A stretch of DNA of 64,000 nt from Membranipora membranacea (GCA_914767715.1 OU612071.1:1238001-1302000), one strand, 5' to 3'; positions 12,690 to 25,745 are shown, numbered from the stretch's first letter. A program made the numbers and translations. The notes: generated by a model not told the origin, from the sequence alone.

Positions 12690-14640
12690 TTTGTAGAGTT
12701 TTTAGAGTCCAGAAAAAAAGCTGCATGTTGTTGGCCTTCCTACCTAGATTCAAAATGGACTGCTCAAAGACCATGGTGTCATAGCAGCATGCAACATCTG
12801 GATAAATTAAGAAGACTTTATAAATGTATATTCTGTTTTTTTCAATTTAATATTGTATTTATGCTTTCTGAATAATTTCTACACTGATCTATTTTGTAAA
12901 GCATACATAAATATAAATACATTTAGTCTGATGATGCCTGCCGATCAAGTATAGAGAAATATCTGAAATTAATCATTATTTCTCCTGTTACATGTTACAA
13001 GTTACAAGGCTGCTGATGTATGGCCATGTAGTCTTCAAAACCTAAACATATATACAACCATGACCACTTTCCTTCTTGTAAGAAGTGTATATTTAGATAT
13101 TTGAAATGCACATTACGAAATTTCATCAGTTTGCTGACTGATAACAACTGAGATCAGTTGGACTAATATTGCTGCCATCCATGTTTCTTTGATATGAAAG
13201 TGAATAAGGCATTCCTTTCATTCAGCCAACAGATGTTTACCCTTAATTATTATTGCATCGTGTTGACCTGTGGTTTTATTCACTTTTCAATACACCCACT
13301 TTGCAGTCTTTTGAGACATTGTGTGATTTGGGAATGTGTTTGGCGTCATTTTTGCAAATCAGGTGACTCTCTGACTCTTCACCTACGATTGGCAGTACAT
13401 GAGAAAGAAAATAATTTCTTTACATAATGACTCTTTGCATTTGCGAAGGGGAAGTCCCTTCGATAGTCGGATATTTCTAGCACTACCATCTGTTATGCAG
13501 TTGAAGAAATTGAGATACTTATGTGATGTGATTTAAGATGGAACATTGAATCTAAAATCCCATGTCTAGAAGAACAAGTCTAAACTGTAACTATATACAG
13601 CATATGGTTACTGAAGTGTGCATGACACTGCACAACACACAGGACATCAGCTAGAAGTATTGTGTATAATGCTGTACTGAGGCACCCCCTACCATTTTAA
13701 TAACCCTGTGTATTGATTACCATATAGCCCTCAGTGAATTTCGACTTTTTCTGTGTAATCACATCGTCAGTATGTTCGCTTTCATCATTTATTTTGTGTG
13801 GTTTGTATATTGCAAACTATAAAGTATATTTGTTGGTGATGTTTGTCAATATTTTTGGGAGTAATTACAGTGGCATGTAGCATGGTTGACATAAGAAAGA
13901 GATTACTACTGTATTGTGGTAATCACAATTATAGACATTAGAATGCGAAGTCACAATGTGGCATTTGGTAACAGACCAATTAGTGTCATCCTTATAGGCA
14001 TGGTATAAATAACACAAAGGGACCCGCTAGAGATGACATTTTGTTTTGTAACCAGAAATTAGTTGATCAGTAGATATCTCTCAACTGAATGACAATAGAA
14101 CAATGTCTTCTTCTCAAACTCATATGTAGCAGATGTTGGTTGTCATCTCCAGACTAGGAAAATATGTTTGTTTATTTGCCTTTTTAAAGTTAATGAATTG
14201 CAGGAGATATCATTGTTCTGATGTAGTGAAACGTTCAGTGTGATATATGGCATTTTTCAAATATGATGCAAGACACGTTTTTTCGATGATACACAATAAA
14301 ATAATATAATAATATAAATATAAATTGATCTGTCATGTTTTTCTTGACCCAATTCAATAGCTTTGAATGTTCAGGTACTGAGAGTCTGGTGGCTTTCTTA
14401 ATTGTCTCAATGACTTTAAAGGGTTCCCCTCTAACCAAATAGGAGGGAGTAGGTAGTATGCAGTGTCATCTTTACATAGATAATCTTTGAACTTTGCACT
14501 AAATCATATAAACTATATTCCCTGCAACATGACTAACTCTGGAGAAGATAGAACTGTACAGCAAAACTGAAACAGTGCTATTGCCAATGCTAACAAAATC
14601 ATATTATTATTTGAAAAATTCCCTTAGATATGGTGCTTTT
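12690..14640. repeat. Unit U tail, exon-like module (minus strand) and module C, copy 1
   Basis: 12,690-12,830 matches the U block reading LDSKWTAQRPW in one frame. 13,180-13,440 is the exon-like module on the minus strand, reading FPNHTMSQKTAKWVY-stop. 13,440-14,640 is module C, which is shared in order with 27,169-28,870 and in its first part with 35,640-36,190. No intact gene is seen. Confidence 0.55.
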
Positions 14641-15537
14641 TCAACCTGAAAAGCCTCTTGTTTGAGATAAATTGCGAAGAACAATGTGTTTCTCTCCATC
14701 TCATATGTAGCAAATGTTCGGTGCTAGGCCAAATTTCCAGAGTAGGAAAAAGATGAATACCATGTTTCCTCGTCCAGGGTTAGTAAGATTGCAATTTGGT
14801 GGTTAAAAAATCCCCCACAAGTACAAAGTAGCATAGTATAGCTTGTTTTTGATGACATGGTGATAGCTTGCACAAGACTACTTTTGAATTGCTCCCATGA
14901 TTTTTTTACTCTATTTCAGAATTGATTCTGATAATCATTTGTTCCATTATGTGAAGCTAACCTTTTCACTACTCATCTCGAGGGGAAAGTGCTATAGTGC
15001 GTTGGTGACTTGATAGAGATTACATAAAGCAAGAATCTCAACAGTAAAGAGTTTGAAAACCCTGAAAAATTGATGTTGGACCATCAATAGTTCAGGACAA
15101 AGATTGACCCATTTGAGATACATCTCTTGTTCTGTAGGTATCATCGGAGAAATGTATTTATATTTTCATATGCTTTACAAAATAGATCGAAGTAGCAATT
15201 ATTAAGAAAACATATATGATATTAAATTGAAAATGACAGCATATACATAAATACAGTCTTATGTTGATTTATCCCGTATTTCCATGTAGCTATGGCTACC
15301 GTCGCCTTTGAGCAGTCTCTTTTGAATTAAGGTAGGCAAGGCCACAACATGTAGTTTTTCTTCTGTACTCAGTGACAAAATTCTAAGAATGAATAAAAAG
15401 CAATGACATTATTTTTACAGTAATTTAATACCACACTTTTTACCAGGGCTTTATTGTTCATAAGATAGAACCACAAAGTGTTTCTCATTCAAAAGCTGTT
15501 TAGCTTCAACTGATTTTTTGAAACAAACAATCTTTAA

Positions 15538-16389
15538 AGATCTCCTAGCAGGGTTCCATACAAGACAAATCAACAACACCACGTCATGCGCAAGAGTCTT
15601 TTACATACCTGTTCAAATTTTCATTGCATTTGAACAAATAGGGGCCTCTTGGCAGCTTCTCAAATACACCCATGTCTATGAGCTGGCTCAAAAACATGCC
15701 TCAGTTGATGAGGGCTTTTGATGATGCTTGTTGTTTCCTCATGATTATATATATATCATTAATACTGAGGTCCTATTGGCTAATAACTAAACATAAGTCA
15801 TGTGACATTATAGCTTATCAACTCACATTAAAAACTGAATTTTGCACTAGACTGTGATGAAGCTTGATGATGCTCGTGATTATATATACCATTAATGCAG
15901 AGTTTCTACTGGCTAATAAGCAAGCATAGGTCATGTGACATTATGGCTTATCAACTCACATTAAAAAAATGAATTTTGCACTAAACTATGGTATTTTTGA
16001 TGTATCAGGCGATTTAATCCTCAATATTTATGTCTGTATTCTCATTTCAAACTCACCAACACATTCTGGATAATGAAATAATCAAATTATATCTGATTTT
16101 AACCAGGCATTATATCCCAAAGGTCACATGACATATGTTTAGTTATTCGCCAATAGGAACTCAGTATTAATGGTATATATAATCATGAGGAAACAACACG
16201 CATCATCAAAAGCCTTCATCAACTGAGGCATGTTTTTGAGGCGGCTCATAGACATGGGTGTATTTGAGAAGCTGCCAAGAGGCCTCTATTTGTTCAAATG
16301 CAATGAAAACTTGAACAGGTATGTAAAAGACTCTCGCGCACGACGTGGTGTTGTTGATTTGTCTTGTATGGAACACTGCTAGGAGATCT
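15538..16389. mobile_element. TTAA-flanked inverted-repeat element, copy 2
   Basis: Flanked by TTAA at 15534-15537 and 16390-16393, with the same AGATCTCCTAGCAGGG ends as the copy at 11871. It is longer (852 bases) because the 'TGATGCTYGTGATTATATAT' to 'GAATTTTGCACTARACT' segment is present twice in a row (about 15720-15850 and 15865-15990). It sits in a minus-strand unit U at the position equivalent to the insertion at 11870. Confidence 0.75.
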
Positions 16390-16479
16390 TTAATATACGC
16401 ATTTGAACATGATTCCATAATTATGGTCTAAGTTTCCTAAAATAACTAGATTGGAATTTTATGGCAATTTGCCTTTATG

Positions 16480-16900
16480 AAATTTAAAAAAGTTGAGAAT
16501 AGTTGATCCATGCTGTATTTTGTTATAATTTGGCACAAATATTTTCTATAATTTGTTGAACACTGGGTCTGACACATTCTGTGACCTGTCACAACATTTT
16601 CTCACCTCTAAAAAAGGCTCACACCGTTCATTCATTTCTTTCAGGATAGAAACTATCACAGAAGTTGACTGCTTGTCCCCTGGTGTTTCCTCTACGGAAT
16701 CATTCAAAGTCTTCATGTCATCCTCTAAATAAGAAACAATATTGACAGTATGTATAGTGCAGGGATAAATGATCAGTTAGAATTGAATCAAGAATTGAGT
16801 GATTGTAAGTATATCACACGCAAATCAAGCATCACATGTCAAAGTTACGTCGTCCAATCTTGCCCATGTTGTATTTCTCTGCTTGTACTGCTCAGTGGTC
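16480..16900 (-). repeat. Composite unit U, copy 3 (mini-gene exons)
   Basis: Exon 1 at 16849-16867 reads MGKIGR plus one base, with a weak donor GTAACT. Exon 2 reads DDMKTLNDSVEETPG..EMNERCEPFLE and ends at GTGAGA near 16612. The third exon follows after a very short gap. Splice sites are poorer than in the copy at 18556. Confidence 0.55.
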
Positions 16901-17489
16901 AGATGAACTAAAAATGAGGTGTCTTCATTTTCTTCTCTCATTTTAAAGTCTGATCCAATATGTGTCACTCAGGACATACAACAGTTTTTTTCCCAGCAGT
17001 CTAAAAATATGTATTTTTTCTGTGAATCATTCCCGTGTAGCTGCAAGAATAATAACATAAAAAGAAGAAAGGCTAAGTGTCAAATAAGTATAAAATAATG
17101 CACTACAAGTAACGATGCTTTGATAGTAGTTGTGAAATTACCAGTAAGGAGAAGAAAGGGAATCATGAATGAGTTGAATGATACGGAATATGTTTACAAT
17201 TATTATACCATGAGCCTTCTTTTGAGGCAAGTATATTCTTTCATAAAATTATTGTGGTGATAGGTAGCACAAAATAAATGAATAAACCAAAAACACACAG
17301 ATAAATGTGATAATGCAGAAAATGAGAGAATGCAGATGAGCTAGATATGATATGTTCATCAATACACAGAGCCTTACTTCAATGGTAGAGAAGCCCTCCA
17401 ACAGAATTTTAGACATTATTTTTAGCTGAAGTCCTGTGTGTTGTGAAGTGCAGTGGTTTACGTGCTTCAGATCATGTTACATAGAGGTA

Positions 17490-17990
17490 TGGTTTTTATT
17501 TAATCATCTTAATATGGGATTTAAGATTCAATTTTTCATCTAAAATCACATCACATGCGTATCTCAATTTCTCAGACTGTATGATAAATGGTAGTGCTGG
17601 GTATTACCTGTCATATCTAAGAGGCTTTTCCTTTGCGAATGCAACAAGTCATCATGTGAAAAATATATTCATTGTAATCTACTTCTAATCATAGGTTTTA
17701 TCCTTGGATATAATTTCCTTTAGTTTTAATCATCAGTATCAAGCATGAGTTTTTCTTTTTGCTTGTTTACAGAGTTTTTCTTCTCCAATGTTAGCAATAT
17801 TCGGGAAAAGAAGCTTTATGTGATTCAGTGCAATGTTCAGTGTGACACATCATGATAATTTGAAAAAGTGGTGCCGCACACATACCCAAATCGCACAATA
17901 TCTCAAAGATCAATATTAGAGGAGATTGACACCCTTTGTTTCAAATATCTTGATATCCACTCTAACAAGAAGGCAAGTGGTCGTGTTTGT
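17490..17990 (+). repeat. Repeat module B, copy 3
   Basis: Same block order as at 2935 and 5940, including 'TTTAATCATCTTAATATGGG' and 'AATATTAGAGGAGATTGACA'. No LINE-A sequence follows here; unit U tail sequence on the minus strand begins at about 18,030. Confidence 0.6.
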
Positions 17991-18555
17991 ATATAGGTTA
18001 AGTATTTAAAGATTATTTGGCCTCACATCAGCGGACAAATGTATTTATATATTCATATGCTTTACAAAATAGATCGATGTAGCAATTATTAAGAAAACAA
18101 ATATGATATTAAATTGAAAAAGTATAGCATGTACATAAATACAGTCTTGTTTATTTACACCATATTTGCATGTAGCTATGGCTACCATGGCCTTTGAGCA
18201 GTACCTTTTGAATTAAAGTAGGCAAGGCCACAACGTGTAGTTTTTCTTCTGTACTCAGTGAAGAAATTCTAAGAATAAATAAAAAGCAATGGCATTATTT
18301 TTACAGTAATTTGATACCACACAATTTACCAGGGCTTTATTGTTCATAAGATAGAACCACAAAGTGTGTTGCATTCAAAAGCTGTTTAGCTTCAACTGAT
18401 TTTTTGAAACAAACAATCTTTAATATGCGCATTTGAGCATGATTCCATAATTATTGTCCAAGTTTCCTAAAATAACTAAATTGAATTTTTATGACAATTT
18501 GCCTTTATGAAATTTGAAAAAAGTTGAGAATAGTTAATACATGCTGCATTTGTCA

Positions 18556-18909
18556 TTATTTGGCACTAATCTTTTCTATAATTTGTTGAACGCCAGGTCT
18601 AACACATTCTGTGACCTGTCACAATGAGTTGATAAAATTGTCTTACCTCTGAGAAAGGCTCACGCCGTTCAGCCAATTCTTTCAAGATAGAAACTATCAC
18701 AGAAGTTGACTGCTTGTCCCCTGCAGCTTCTTCTACAGAATCATTCAAAGTCTTCATGTCATCCTCTAAATAACAAACAATATTGACAGTATGAATAGTG
18801 CAGGTGATAAACGATCAGTTAAAATTGAATCGAGAAGTGAGTGATTGTAAGTATATTACACGCAAATCAAACATCACATGTCAAACTTACCTCGTCCAAT
18901 TTTTCCCAT
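18556..18909 (-). CDS. Unit U mini-gene, best-preserved copy, predicted 65-residue peptide
   Basis: I do not recognise the protein. Exon 1 (18909-18891) reads MGKIGR plus one base and ends at a consensus donor GAG|GTAAGT. Exon 2 (18765-18647) completes a Glu codon and reads DDMKTLNDSVEEAAGDKQST..SILKELAERREPFSE. Exon 3 (18615-18556) reads VTECVRPGVQQIIEKISAK-stop. Phases fit throughout. The peptide is polar, probably helical, and lacks a signal peptide or membrane segment. Intron 2 would be only 31 bases, which is doubtful, and reading through it gives a different short ending. At least six other copies keep the exon 1-exon 2 layout, in both orientations. It could be a multicopy gene, or part of a transposon's coding region. 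Codon-level conservation is what argues against pure junk. Confidence 0.4.
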
Positions 18910-19352
18910 GTTGTATTTCTCTGATTTTACTGCTCAGTGGTCAAATGAATTTTGAATAAGGTGTAAGACTTCTCTCTTCTCATTTTATAGTTTGATCCAG
19001 TATGTGTCATCACTTTTCTCAGTCATATGAATATAGATATTTTTTGTCAATTTGCAAATCATTTTGTAAATTTTCTTCATGCAGATACAGAAAAAATAAT
19101 TTTAAAAAGAAGGCAAGTGGAGAAAAAAAAATGCAATAGTAATGAGAAAAAGTTAATACAATGAATGGTGATTCGATAGGAGTTGGCAAATGACCAGCAA
19201 AGAGAGGAATATGAATCATGAGTGGGAAGATGGTTAAAGTGACAGTCCTACTAGGCCATGTCCGGTACGTGTTTTTATAAGATCTCAGACAGAAAAGTTA
19301 TAACGTCATATGAAATTATTGCACCAAAACTGCTTAAACGTCAAACAATTGG

Positions 19353-19412
19353 GATCATAGTGGATCATAGTGATTTATTGCCTCCATCTGACCACTATGA
19401 ACCACTATGATC
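19353..19412. repeat. Hairpin, second copy
   Basis: Inverse-orientation copy of the hairpin at 8766, with one extra mismatch in the right arm (GAACCAC in place of GATCCAC). It lies about 280 bases from the foldback element, as in the first locus. Confidence 0.75.
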
Positions 19413-19691
19413 CTTGCCAAGATATGTGAAAAAAGTAACATGCGATTTTTCAGAATTTAAATTATATTATGATTCTTATTTGCCCTGTGAACTCACAATA
19501 TTCGATTTGATGGGGTAAGGTTATCACTATTCTAATAGGACTGGCCTTTTAACATAATGTTTTTATACCATGGAGCAAGTATATTCTTTAAAGAATATGT
19601 TGTGGTGATAAGTGGTTGATTTAGTTGATATGTATTACATGTTCTTAACACAGACCACATCCCGAAACAGCGAAATATTTGATGCCTTAAA

Positions 19692-20045
19692 CAACTGCTG
19701 CCACAGCTGGGCTTTGCCCAGCAAAGCCACCAGTCAAACGTTTGAATAGAGAATTGTTGCAACAAAAAATCAAGCCAGGGGTTTTGAATGGAGTTATACG
19801 AGCTCTCAAAATGTCGGGAGTAGCTTCTTCCACAGCCATCCATCAAAGGGACCTGATTGGTCCACAACAACATTTGGCATCACTAATGGTGGAAGGCTGA
19901 TCAAGAAGATACTCCCTACATTTTGAGAGCTCATATAACTCCATTCAAAGCTACTGGCTAGATGTTTTGATCCCACAACTCTCTATTTTAATTTTCTACT
20001 GGTGGCTATGCTGGACAAAGCCCAGCTGTGTCAGAAGTGGTTTAA
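19692..20045. mobile_element. Foldback element, copy 2, with SINE tail
   Basis: Terminal arms CCACAGCTGGGCTTTGCCCA (about 19700) and its inverse ending CCCAGCTGTGTCAG (about 20036) enclose matching GAGCTCTCAAAATGT arms. The 113-codon minus-strand frame at 19532-19873 runs through the palindrome and is not a gene. A SINE tail (about 20042-20075) abuts it, followed by a minus-strand LINE-A scrap near 20090-20170. Confidence 0.7.
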
Positions 20046-20920
20046 GGGCTAGGCTCCAATGTCTGCGTCTGAGTGTATTATAATCCAAGATAAATTCTAT
20101 TGGCAAATTCTGTGGAATGCAATGCAAATTTTCTTCTCTAAATCGACATTGTAATATGTGAAGACGCTCAAAAGTGCCCTAGTACCGTCTTGTTCGTAGC
20201 AACATGCTCTTTAGCTCAAACATATACACTCACACTAACATTGTTAATCATAAGGCTGATCTCATCCAAACAAAAAATGACCACAAACACCGCTTCTTTT
20301 CATGATGGTCTTAATATATGTATTTTTTGTCGATCGACAAATCACGTTGTGAATTTTTTTCATATAGGTACAGGAAAAATTCAAATGCACTATTAATAAT
20401 AAAAAATTAATAAAATATACGGTGCTTCGACAGTAGTTGTGAAATGACCAGCAACGAGAAGAATATGATTCATAAATGAGTTAAATGATACAGAGTATGA
20501 TCATCAGTTGCTATTGTACCTTGAGGCTTCTTTTGGAGCAAGTATATTCTCTAAAGAATATATTGTGGTGTGTGTCGGGAATCAGAGCAGCAATATCTTT
20601 GCCTAAATCCACGTCTTAATTTGTGAAGAAGTTATTTTGTGGTTACATACCTTTGAATTTGAGAAATCACATGTTTCTTAGCAATCTTAGACCTCACAGG
20701 AAGTATAGTTGGTAAAGGGCAATAATTGAATGGATGTTTATTATATTCACCCTCATGAGTATCATCTAGTCTAGCAGTGTGAAGAAGATACAACCATTAT
20801 TATAGATGGTCTATCAGTAACAAGGCTGGTGATGTAACGCCATGTAATCTTCAAACCCTTAACATATATACAACCGTGACCACTTGCCTTCTCGTTAGAA
20901 GTGTATATTTAGATATTTAA

Positions 20921-21990
20921 GGTAATGTCAAAGACCAATCCGAATATCAACATCATATACCGTTGGAAAGCTGCCGAGCTACTGAAAATGAATACCTGAA
21001 CAAAAACTTGACTCTATGACGTTGTGTCATTTTAGGGAGGAAATGAGGCAGAAAACGCTGTTTTTGTCAAAGCAGATGGGGGAGACAAATTAAATGCAAG
21101 AAGTTTCAAACCAGGTAGAATGCATACCTAGAGATTGCGTTCATCATAAAATTTGATTTTCTTTGATATATGACAAAGTTTTTTTGAAAGTTCTCACATA
21201 CGAAGCTGCTTTCATTAGCCATGGTGCAGACAGGAAATGCCAAAAGATTTTTTCCCGCATCTTCGTTTTTCTTGAATTTAACGCAAAATAATTCCAAAAA
21301 ACAACTATTTTTCGGGACTTTTGAGGTGTTTTTGGCCATTATTTTGCGTTGAATTAAAAAAAAACGAAGATGCAGTGTAAAAATCTGTTGGCATTTCCTG
21401 CGTGCACCATATAAATAATAATAAATGCGGCTTCGTATGTGAGAACTTTCAAAAAACCTTTGTTTGGCCACGATAATGGTCATTTGGACAGCACATTGAC
21501 GTTGTGCAAAAGTTGCGAAAAGTATCAGTGTATTCAAGAGTCCACTTTTTTTCGCGATATGCAAGCTAATTTGTTGACAGTCAATATGTATGACATTTGA
21601 GGTGTACTCTAACGGAAAATAATAATTAATTTTGTTTCGAGCCTATGATCGGTTCTGAATTAATGATTGAAATTTCACATATTTTCACGGCTTCACAAAA
21701 AAAATGCGTTGTATGGCGTGACGTATAAAGTCAGTTTAGACTAGTCATATATCAAAGAAAATCAAATTTTGCTATGAAATCAATCTCTAAGTATACATTC
21801 CACCTGTTTTGAAATTAATTTGACTCCTCCATCTGCCTTGACAAAAACGGCGCTTTCTGCCTCATTTCCTCCCTTTAATGACACAATGTCATCGAATCAA
21901 GTTTTTGTTCAGGTATTCATTTTCAGTAGCTCGGCGGCTTTCCAACGGTATATGATATGTAGATATTTTGGATGGGTCTTTGACATTACC
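20921..21990. mobile_element. TTAA-flanked foldback element, 1.07 kb
   Basis: TTAA at 20917-20920 and 21991-21994. The ends are GGTAATGTCAAAGACC and GGTCTTTGACATTACC, and inverted similarity runs through 'GCTGCCGAGCTACTGAAAAT' and 'GAGGCAGAAAACGC' and further inward. The 152-codon minus-strand frame at 21106-21564 crosses the palindrome and has no transposase features. The paralogous sequence at 13087-13130 lacks the insertion. A shorter relative is at 45136-45883. Confidence 0.8.
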
Positions 21991-22059
21991 TTAAAGTGCA
22001 CATTTCAAAATTTCATTTGTTTGCTGACTGATAACAACTAGGATCTGTTTGAATAATCT

Positions 22060-22586
22060 CGGCCCCATTCATGTTTCTTTGTTATTGAAGTGAATAGAGC
22101 ATTCCTTTCATTCAGCCAACAGGCTGTTTACTTTCAATTATAATTGCATTGTGTTGACCTGTTCCATTCACTTGGCAGTCCTAAACTATTGTTTAAATTC
22201 AGCTAATGAAATTCATGTAATGGATATGAAGCGTATCAATTCCCTCTATTATTGATTTTCCAGACATAGTGTGATTTGGGTTTGTGAGCGGCGTCATTTT
22301 TTCAAATTGAGTGACTTTGTGTCACCCTGAACCTTGAATGAATCACATTGAGCTTTATTGCCTTGAATATGATAAACATTGGGGAAAGAAAAAAGCAGTA
22401 AAAAGGCTAAAAGAAGAACTTGTTACTGTTGCTGATAAGCAAAACTGACGGAAATATATCAAGGGCAAAAAGCTCACCTATGATTGGCAGTAGATGAGAA
22501 AGAATATAATTTATTAACATCATGGCTCTTTGCATTCGCAAAGGAGAAGTCCCTTAGATAGTCAGATTTTCCCAGCACAACCACCT
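22060..22586 (-). repeat. Exon-like module of unit U (minus strand), left part
   Basis: Equivalent to 35,270-35,690 and 13,180-13,490. It ends abruptly at 22586 inside 'CCCAGCACAACCACCT', where the 4.6-kb element begins, and resumes at 27169 with 'CTGTTATGCAGTTGAAG'. Confidence 0.65.
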
Positions 22587-23353
22587 CACAGTGTAGTTAA
22601 GGTCAGATCTGTGCCTTTTTTTGCGACATATAGACTTCAATGGAGATTAACCCACCTGCGATAACTTGAGCAGTTGTTGTCCGATTTGGACATTTGAGCT
22701 ATCATTCGAAGGGTTTTTTAATGGGTCATTGTACATTTTGTCTTTCATGAGGGTTGACCCAAAATTTTTATCACTTTTTGGGGAAAAAGGGTACTTTTAG
22801 GGTCAAAAAACATGCCTTTAACCCACCTGATTTAATTTCTTTCCTGCTGAACTTATCACTATGGATGTTTCTCAGATGGTAGAAAACATATTTATCTTCT
22901 GTACATTTTTAATCTTATGCCATTTGATATAATATTAAAGGGGTGAGAGGCTTTCATAGGTGAGTAACATCCATTTTTCATGATAAATTTTCTAGCCATT
23001 ATTTGGGCAATGATAATTTATATTGTAGCACGCCTGCCTATCGAATGCGTTATATGCTGTAATTGAAGCGGTGTGTTAATTCATGGTCCATTGAGCACTT
23101 GTTGATCATCCTTGATCACACTTGCAGAGCATGCTAGGTGCAGCTAGTAACTGCCTATTTTGCAAGACTGTCCAGTGGTGATAATCATTCTACAGTATTT
23201 AGGCCGGCTGCTCAGGGAAGAACTTAAATTGCTCCAGCAATCACTGATACTGGATAGGGAAGTTGCTATAAATTGAGAACAATTGTACTCTGACTTGCTG
23301 ACATAGATTGAATCGGATTTTACGAACTAGGAAGTATGTATGTTTTGTATGGG

Positions 23354-24031
23354 ATGGCTCTTCTTACTAAATACAGTACACCACCGGGCAATCATATCGA
23401 GTCTCATGATGATATCAGATCAGCGGAGGATGTACCAATTGCAGGGTAAGTACAATGACAAACTGAAACAAATGTTAGGACAGTCGAATCGCAGGCCTAC
23501 TATTAAATTGTATTTTAATATAGAAGTTTCCTCAATTAAACATTTATTGATAGTCATCATTTTTTACGTGAGCATCGACACCATATAGTATGATGTATCC
23601 AACTGAGAAGTGAAGCTGTTGCTGCCAGATCGCAATTTCGCATGTATGTAGAGAACAAACATAAACAGGTTCAGATCCTTGGAACGGAGCCTGCCTTTTT
23701 CACAGTGACAGTGCCACTCATAAGCTCTAAATGCAAAGTTGCTAAAAGGATGCTTATCTATTTGGTTTTTTTTTACCGGTATGAACTTGTAGCGGTAGTG
23801 TCCATCTTGTTGTTGTTAAGGGCATTGACATCTCCCGGGCATCCATGTTGTGATGAACATATCGTTGCTCTCTTCATGGTTAGTTACATTTTCTCGCTTT
23901 ATTTTTCCATTTTTCAATGTTATGATGATGGGTATTTCATATATCTTTAGGCTGAGGACATGAGGCTCGGAAGAACTTTTGGCGCAGCTGCAATCACTAA
24001 TGATTTCCGATACACTCGGCCTTGCATATAA
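23354..24031 (+). CDS. Small three-exon gene, predicted 76-residue protein
   Basis: Exon 1 (23354-23445) starts ATGGCT and reads MALLTKYSTPPGNHIESHD, ending at the strong donor GG|GTAAGT. Exon 2 (23821-23878) reads ALTSPGHPCCDEHIVALFM and ends at GTTAGT. Exon 3 (23951-24031) follows TATATCTTTAG and reads AEDMRLGRTFGAAAITNDF..RPCI-stop. Phases agree (2, then 0). Introns are 375 and 72 bases, and the exon 2 acceptor (TTGTTGTTGTTAAG) has a weak tract. No signal peptide, membrane segment or known domain is seen. It lies inside the inverted-repeat element, so it could be a gene captured by the element or part of the element's own coding region. The function is unknown. Confidence 0.4.
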
Positions 24032-25745
24032 GGGTATGTAATCAAACTACAAAGCAGAAAACTTCTGTAGAGGTATTTCCTCCTGCAACTTATATTTTCA
24101 CATTTGAAATTGGTCTCCATTATAGCAATGTTTTGATTTAACTTGTAACACAGTTCTCTGGATTTTATAGAGAGACCAGGTTAATGGGAACATTGTAATG
24201 CTGGTAATTTTAGAAAAAGTGGCATTGGCTGAATACTGTTTACCACTCCTTTCCAATTTATCTATTGTTATCACCTACATCTGTGGGATGCAGATAGCGG
24301 TGTTCTATCCAGATTTCAACTTGATCCCTGCTGTACATTGATGTTGTTTACTCTAGTGGAGAAATTGGCTTTGCGTCTGAATATTTCAGAAACCATTTAT
24401 GCGAATTCCTTTTTGTTTCTATCAGCAATTGGAAAACTTTATTTACATTTCATGAAGCCCTGACACCATTCGTAAATAAGTATTGGTTATTGTCTGCGGG
24501 AGGAAAAATCATCAGGCATTTGTTTTTTGTGATCAAACTCATCTACGTCCGGTGCTTGTTAATTGGATCTAACATGACATAGATAAACCTCTGTAAAATC
24601 CTGACTAAAGCACCCATATCAGTAATTTGTGGACAGAGGAATTAAAAAAACATTTAATCCAGTTTCCGTTGTACCATGAAAAAAAGCCACGTAGCTATAT
24701 CTGTCTCAGAGAAGAGAAAATCCCAATTATTTTTGAATGATATACATAAATAAAAGAGCCCTCAGGTCTATTTCTGTTAATTAGGGGAGAGTTTGTTGGC
24801 ATCCTTTGATCGTTTTCCAATAACAGTTTGGCTATTACAGTTCAACAGGAATCATGCTGAGATAATTTATTAAATATTTGACTTTCTTTTCATGGTGGTT
24901 GCGCAATTTAATAATACCTCTCTGTCAAATAGACACACTATCTATTTTTTTTGCAGCTACTAAGATTATAAGAAGTTAGGGCTGGGTATTTTTTAACTTT
25001 GGGTGCTTCACTTACTATTGTTAAGATTTATAAATAACTTGACAGACCGCTGGGGAGATTTCTATCACGTTGAAAGCGAGAGGACACGCACACGAAAACT
25101 GTGTGTAGTCCACTGGTCAATGCCCGTGAGAATTTTCTGCATATCTTTTGAATGAACTGATGAGGTAATTCCTTGTATGATGTTTTTTTTTTATAGATTG
25201 AGATTTTAGTGGACATCTTATATAACTGGACCTATTGCGTATTGAAAAAATAGTACTGTGCAAGAGCCGAGATCGATTACTCTATCGCCTAAACAAAGCC
25301 TTTACAGTGCTTCCCGATGAATGACTTCATCTCAAGATGCTGCTCGAACGACTCCCTATGCCTGGCTCTGTTTTTTTTGCAATTGGCCGTACTTTTGTTG
25401 CATAAAAGACACTTCTTCAAGGGATTAGGCTGTGTTTGCTTTGCTCGATGTTAGCTGTCTTACAAAACTTGTTCAATGAAAATATGAAAATGGTTTTGCA
25501 ACTTATTATATTACCATGACTTCCTTATTAGCAGGTACTGCCAGTTATTGAGCTAAACTTTCTCTTGAAGTATATATATAGTTTTTTATCCATATTCACT
25601 ATTCTATTTTCTCCGTATTCAGCAAATAAATCTTAGCATTATAGAGTCAGACAACGATATTCTCGAGTTTTGATTCAGATTTAGTTTTGTCATGTTAACT
25701 CTAGAACAAGATTAATCCAATTGTCTGCATTCCTGTTGCTCCCTT

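Noticed and set aside
19532-19873. 113-codon minus-strand frame
   Set aside because: Lies over the foldback element palindrome; the same region in the other copy is not open.
21106-21564. 152-codon minus-strand frame, the second longest in the window
   Set aside because: It runs across the arms of a TTAA-flanked foldback element and has no transposase or other protein features.
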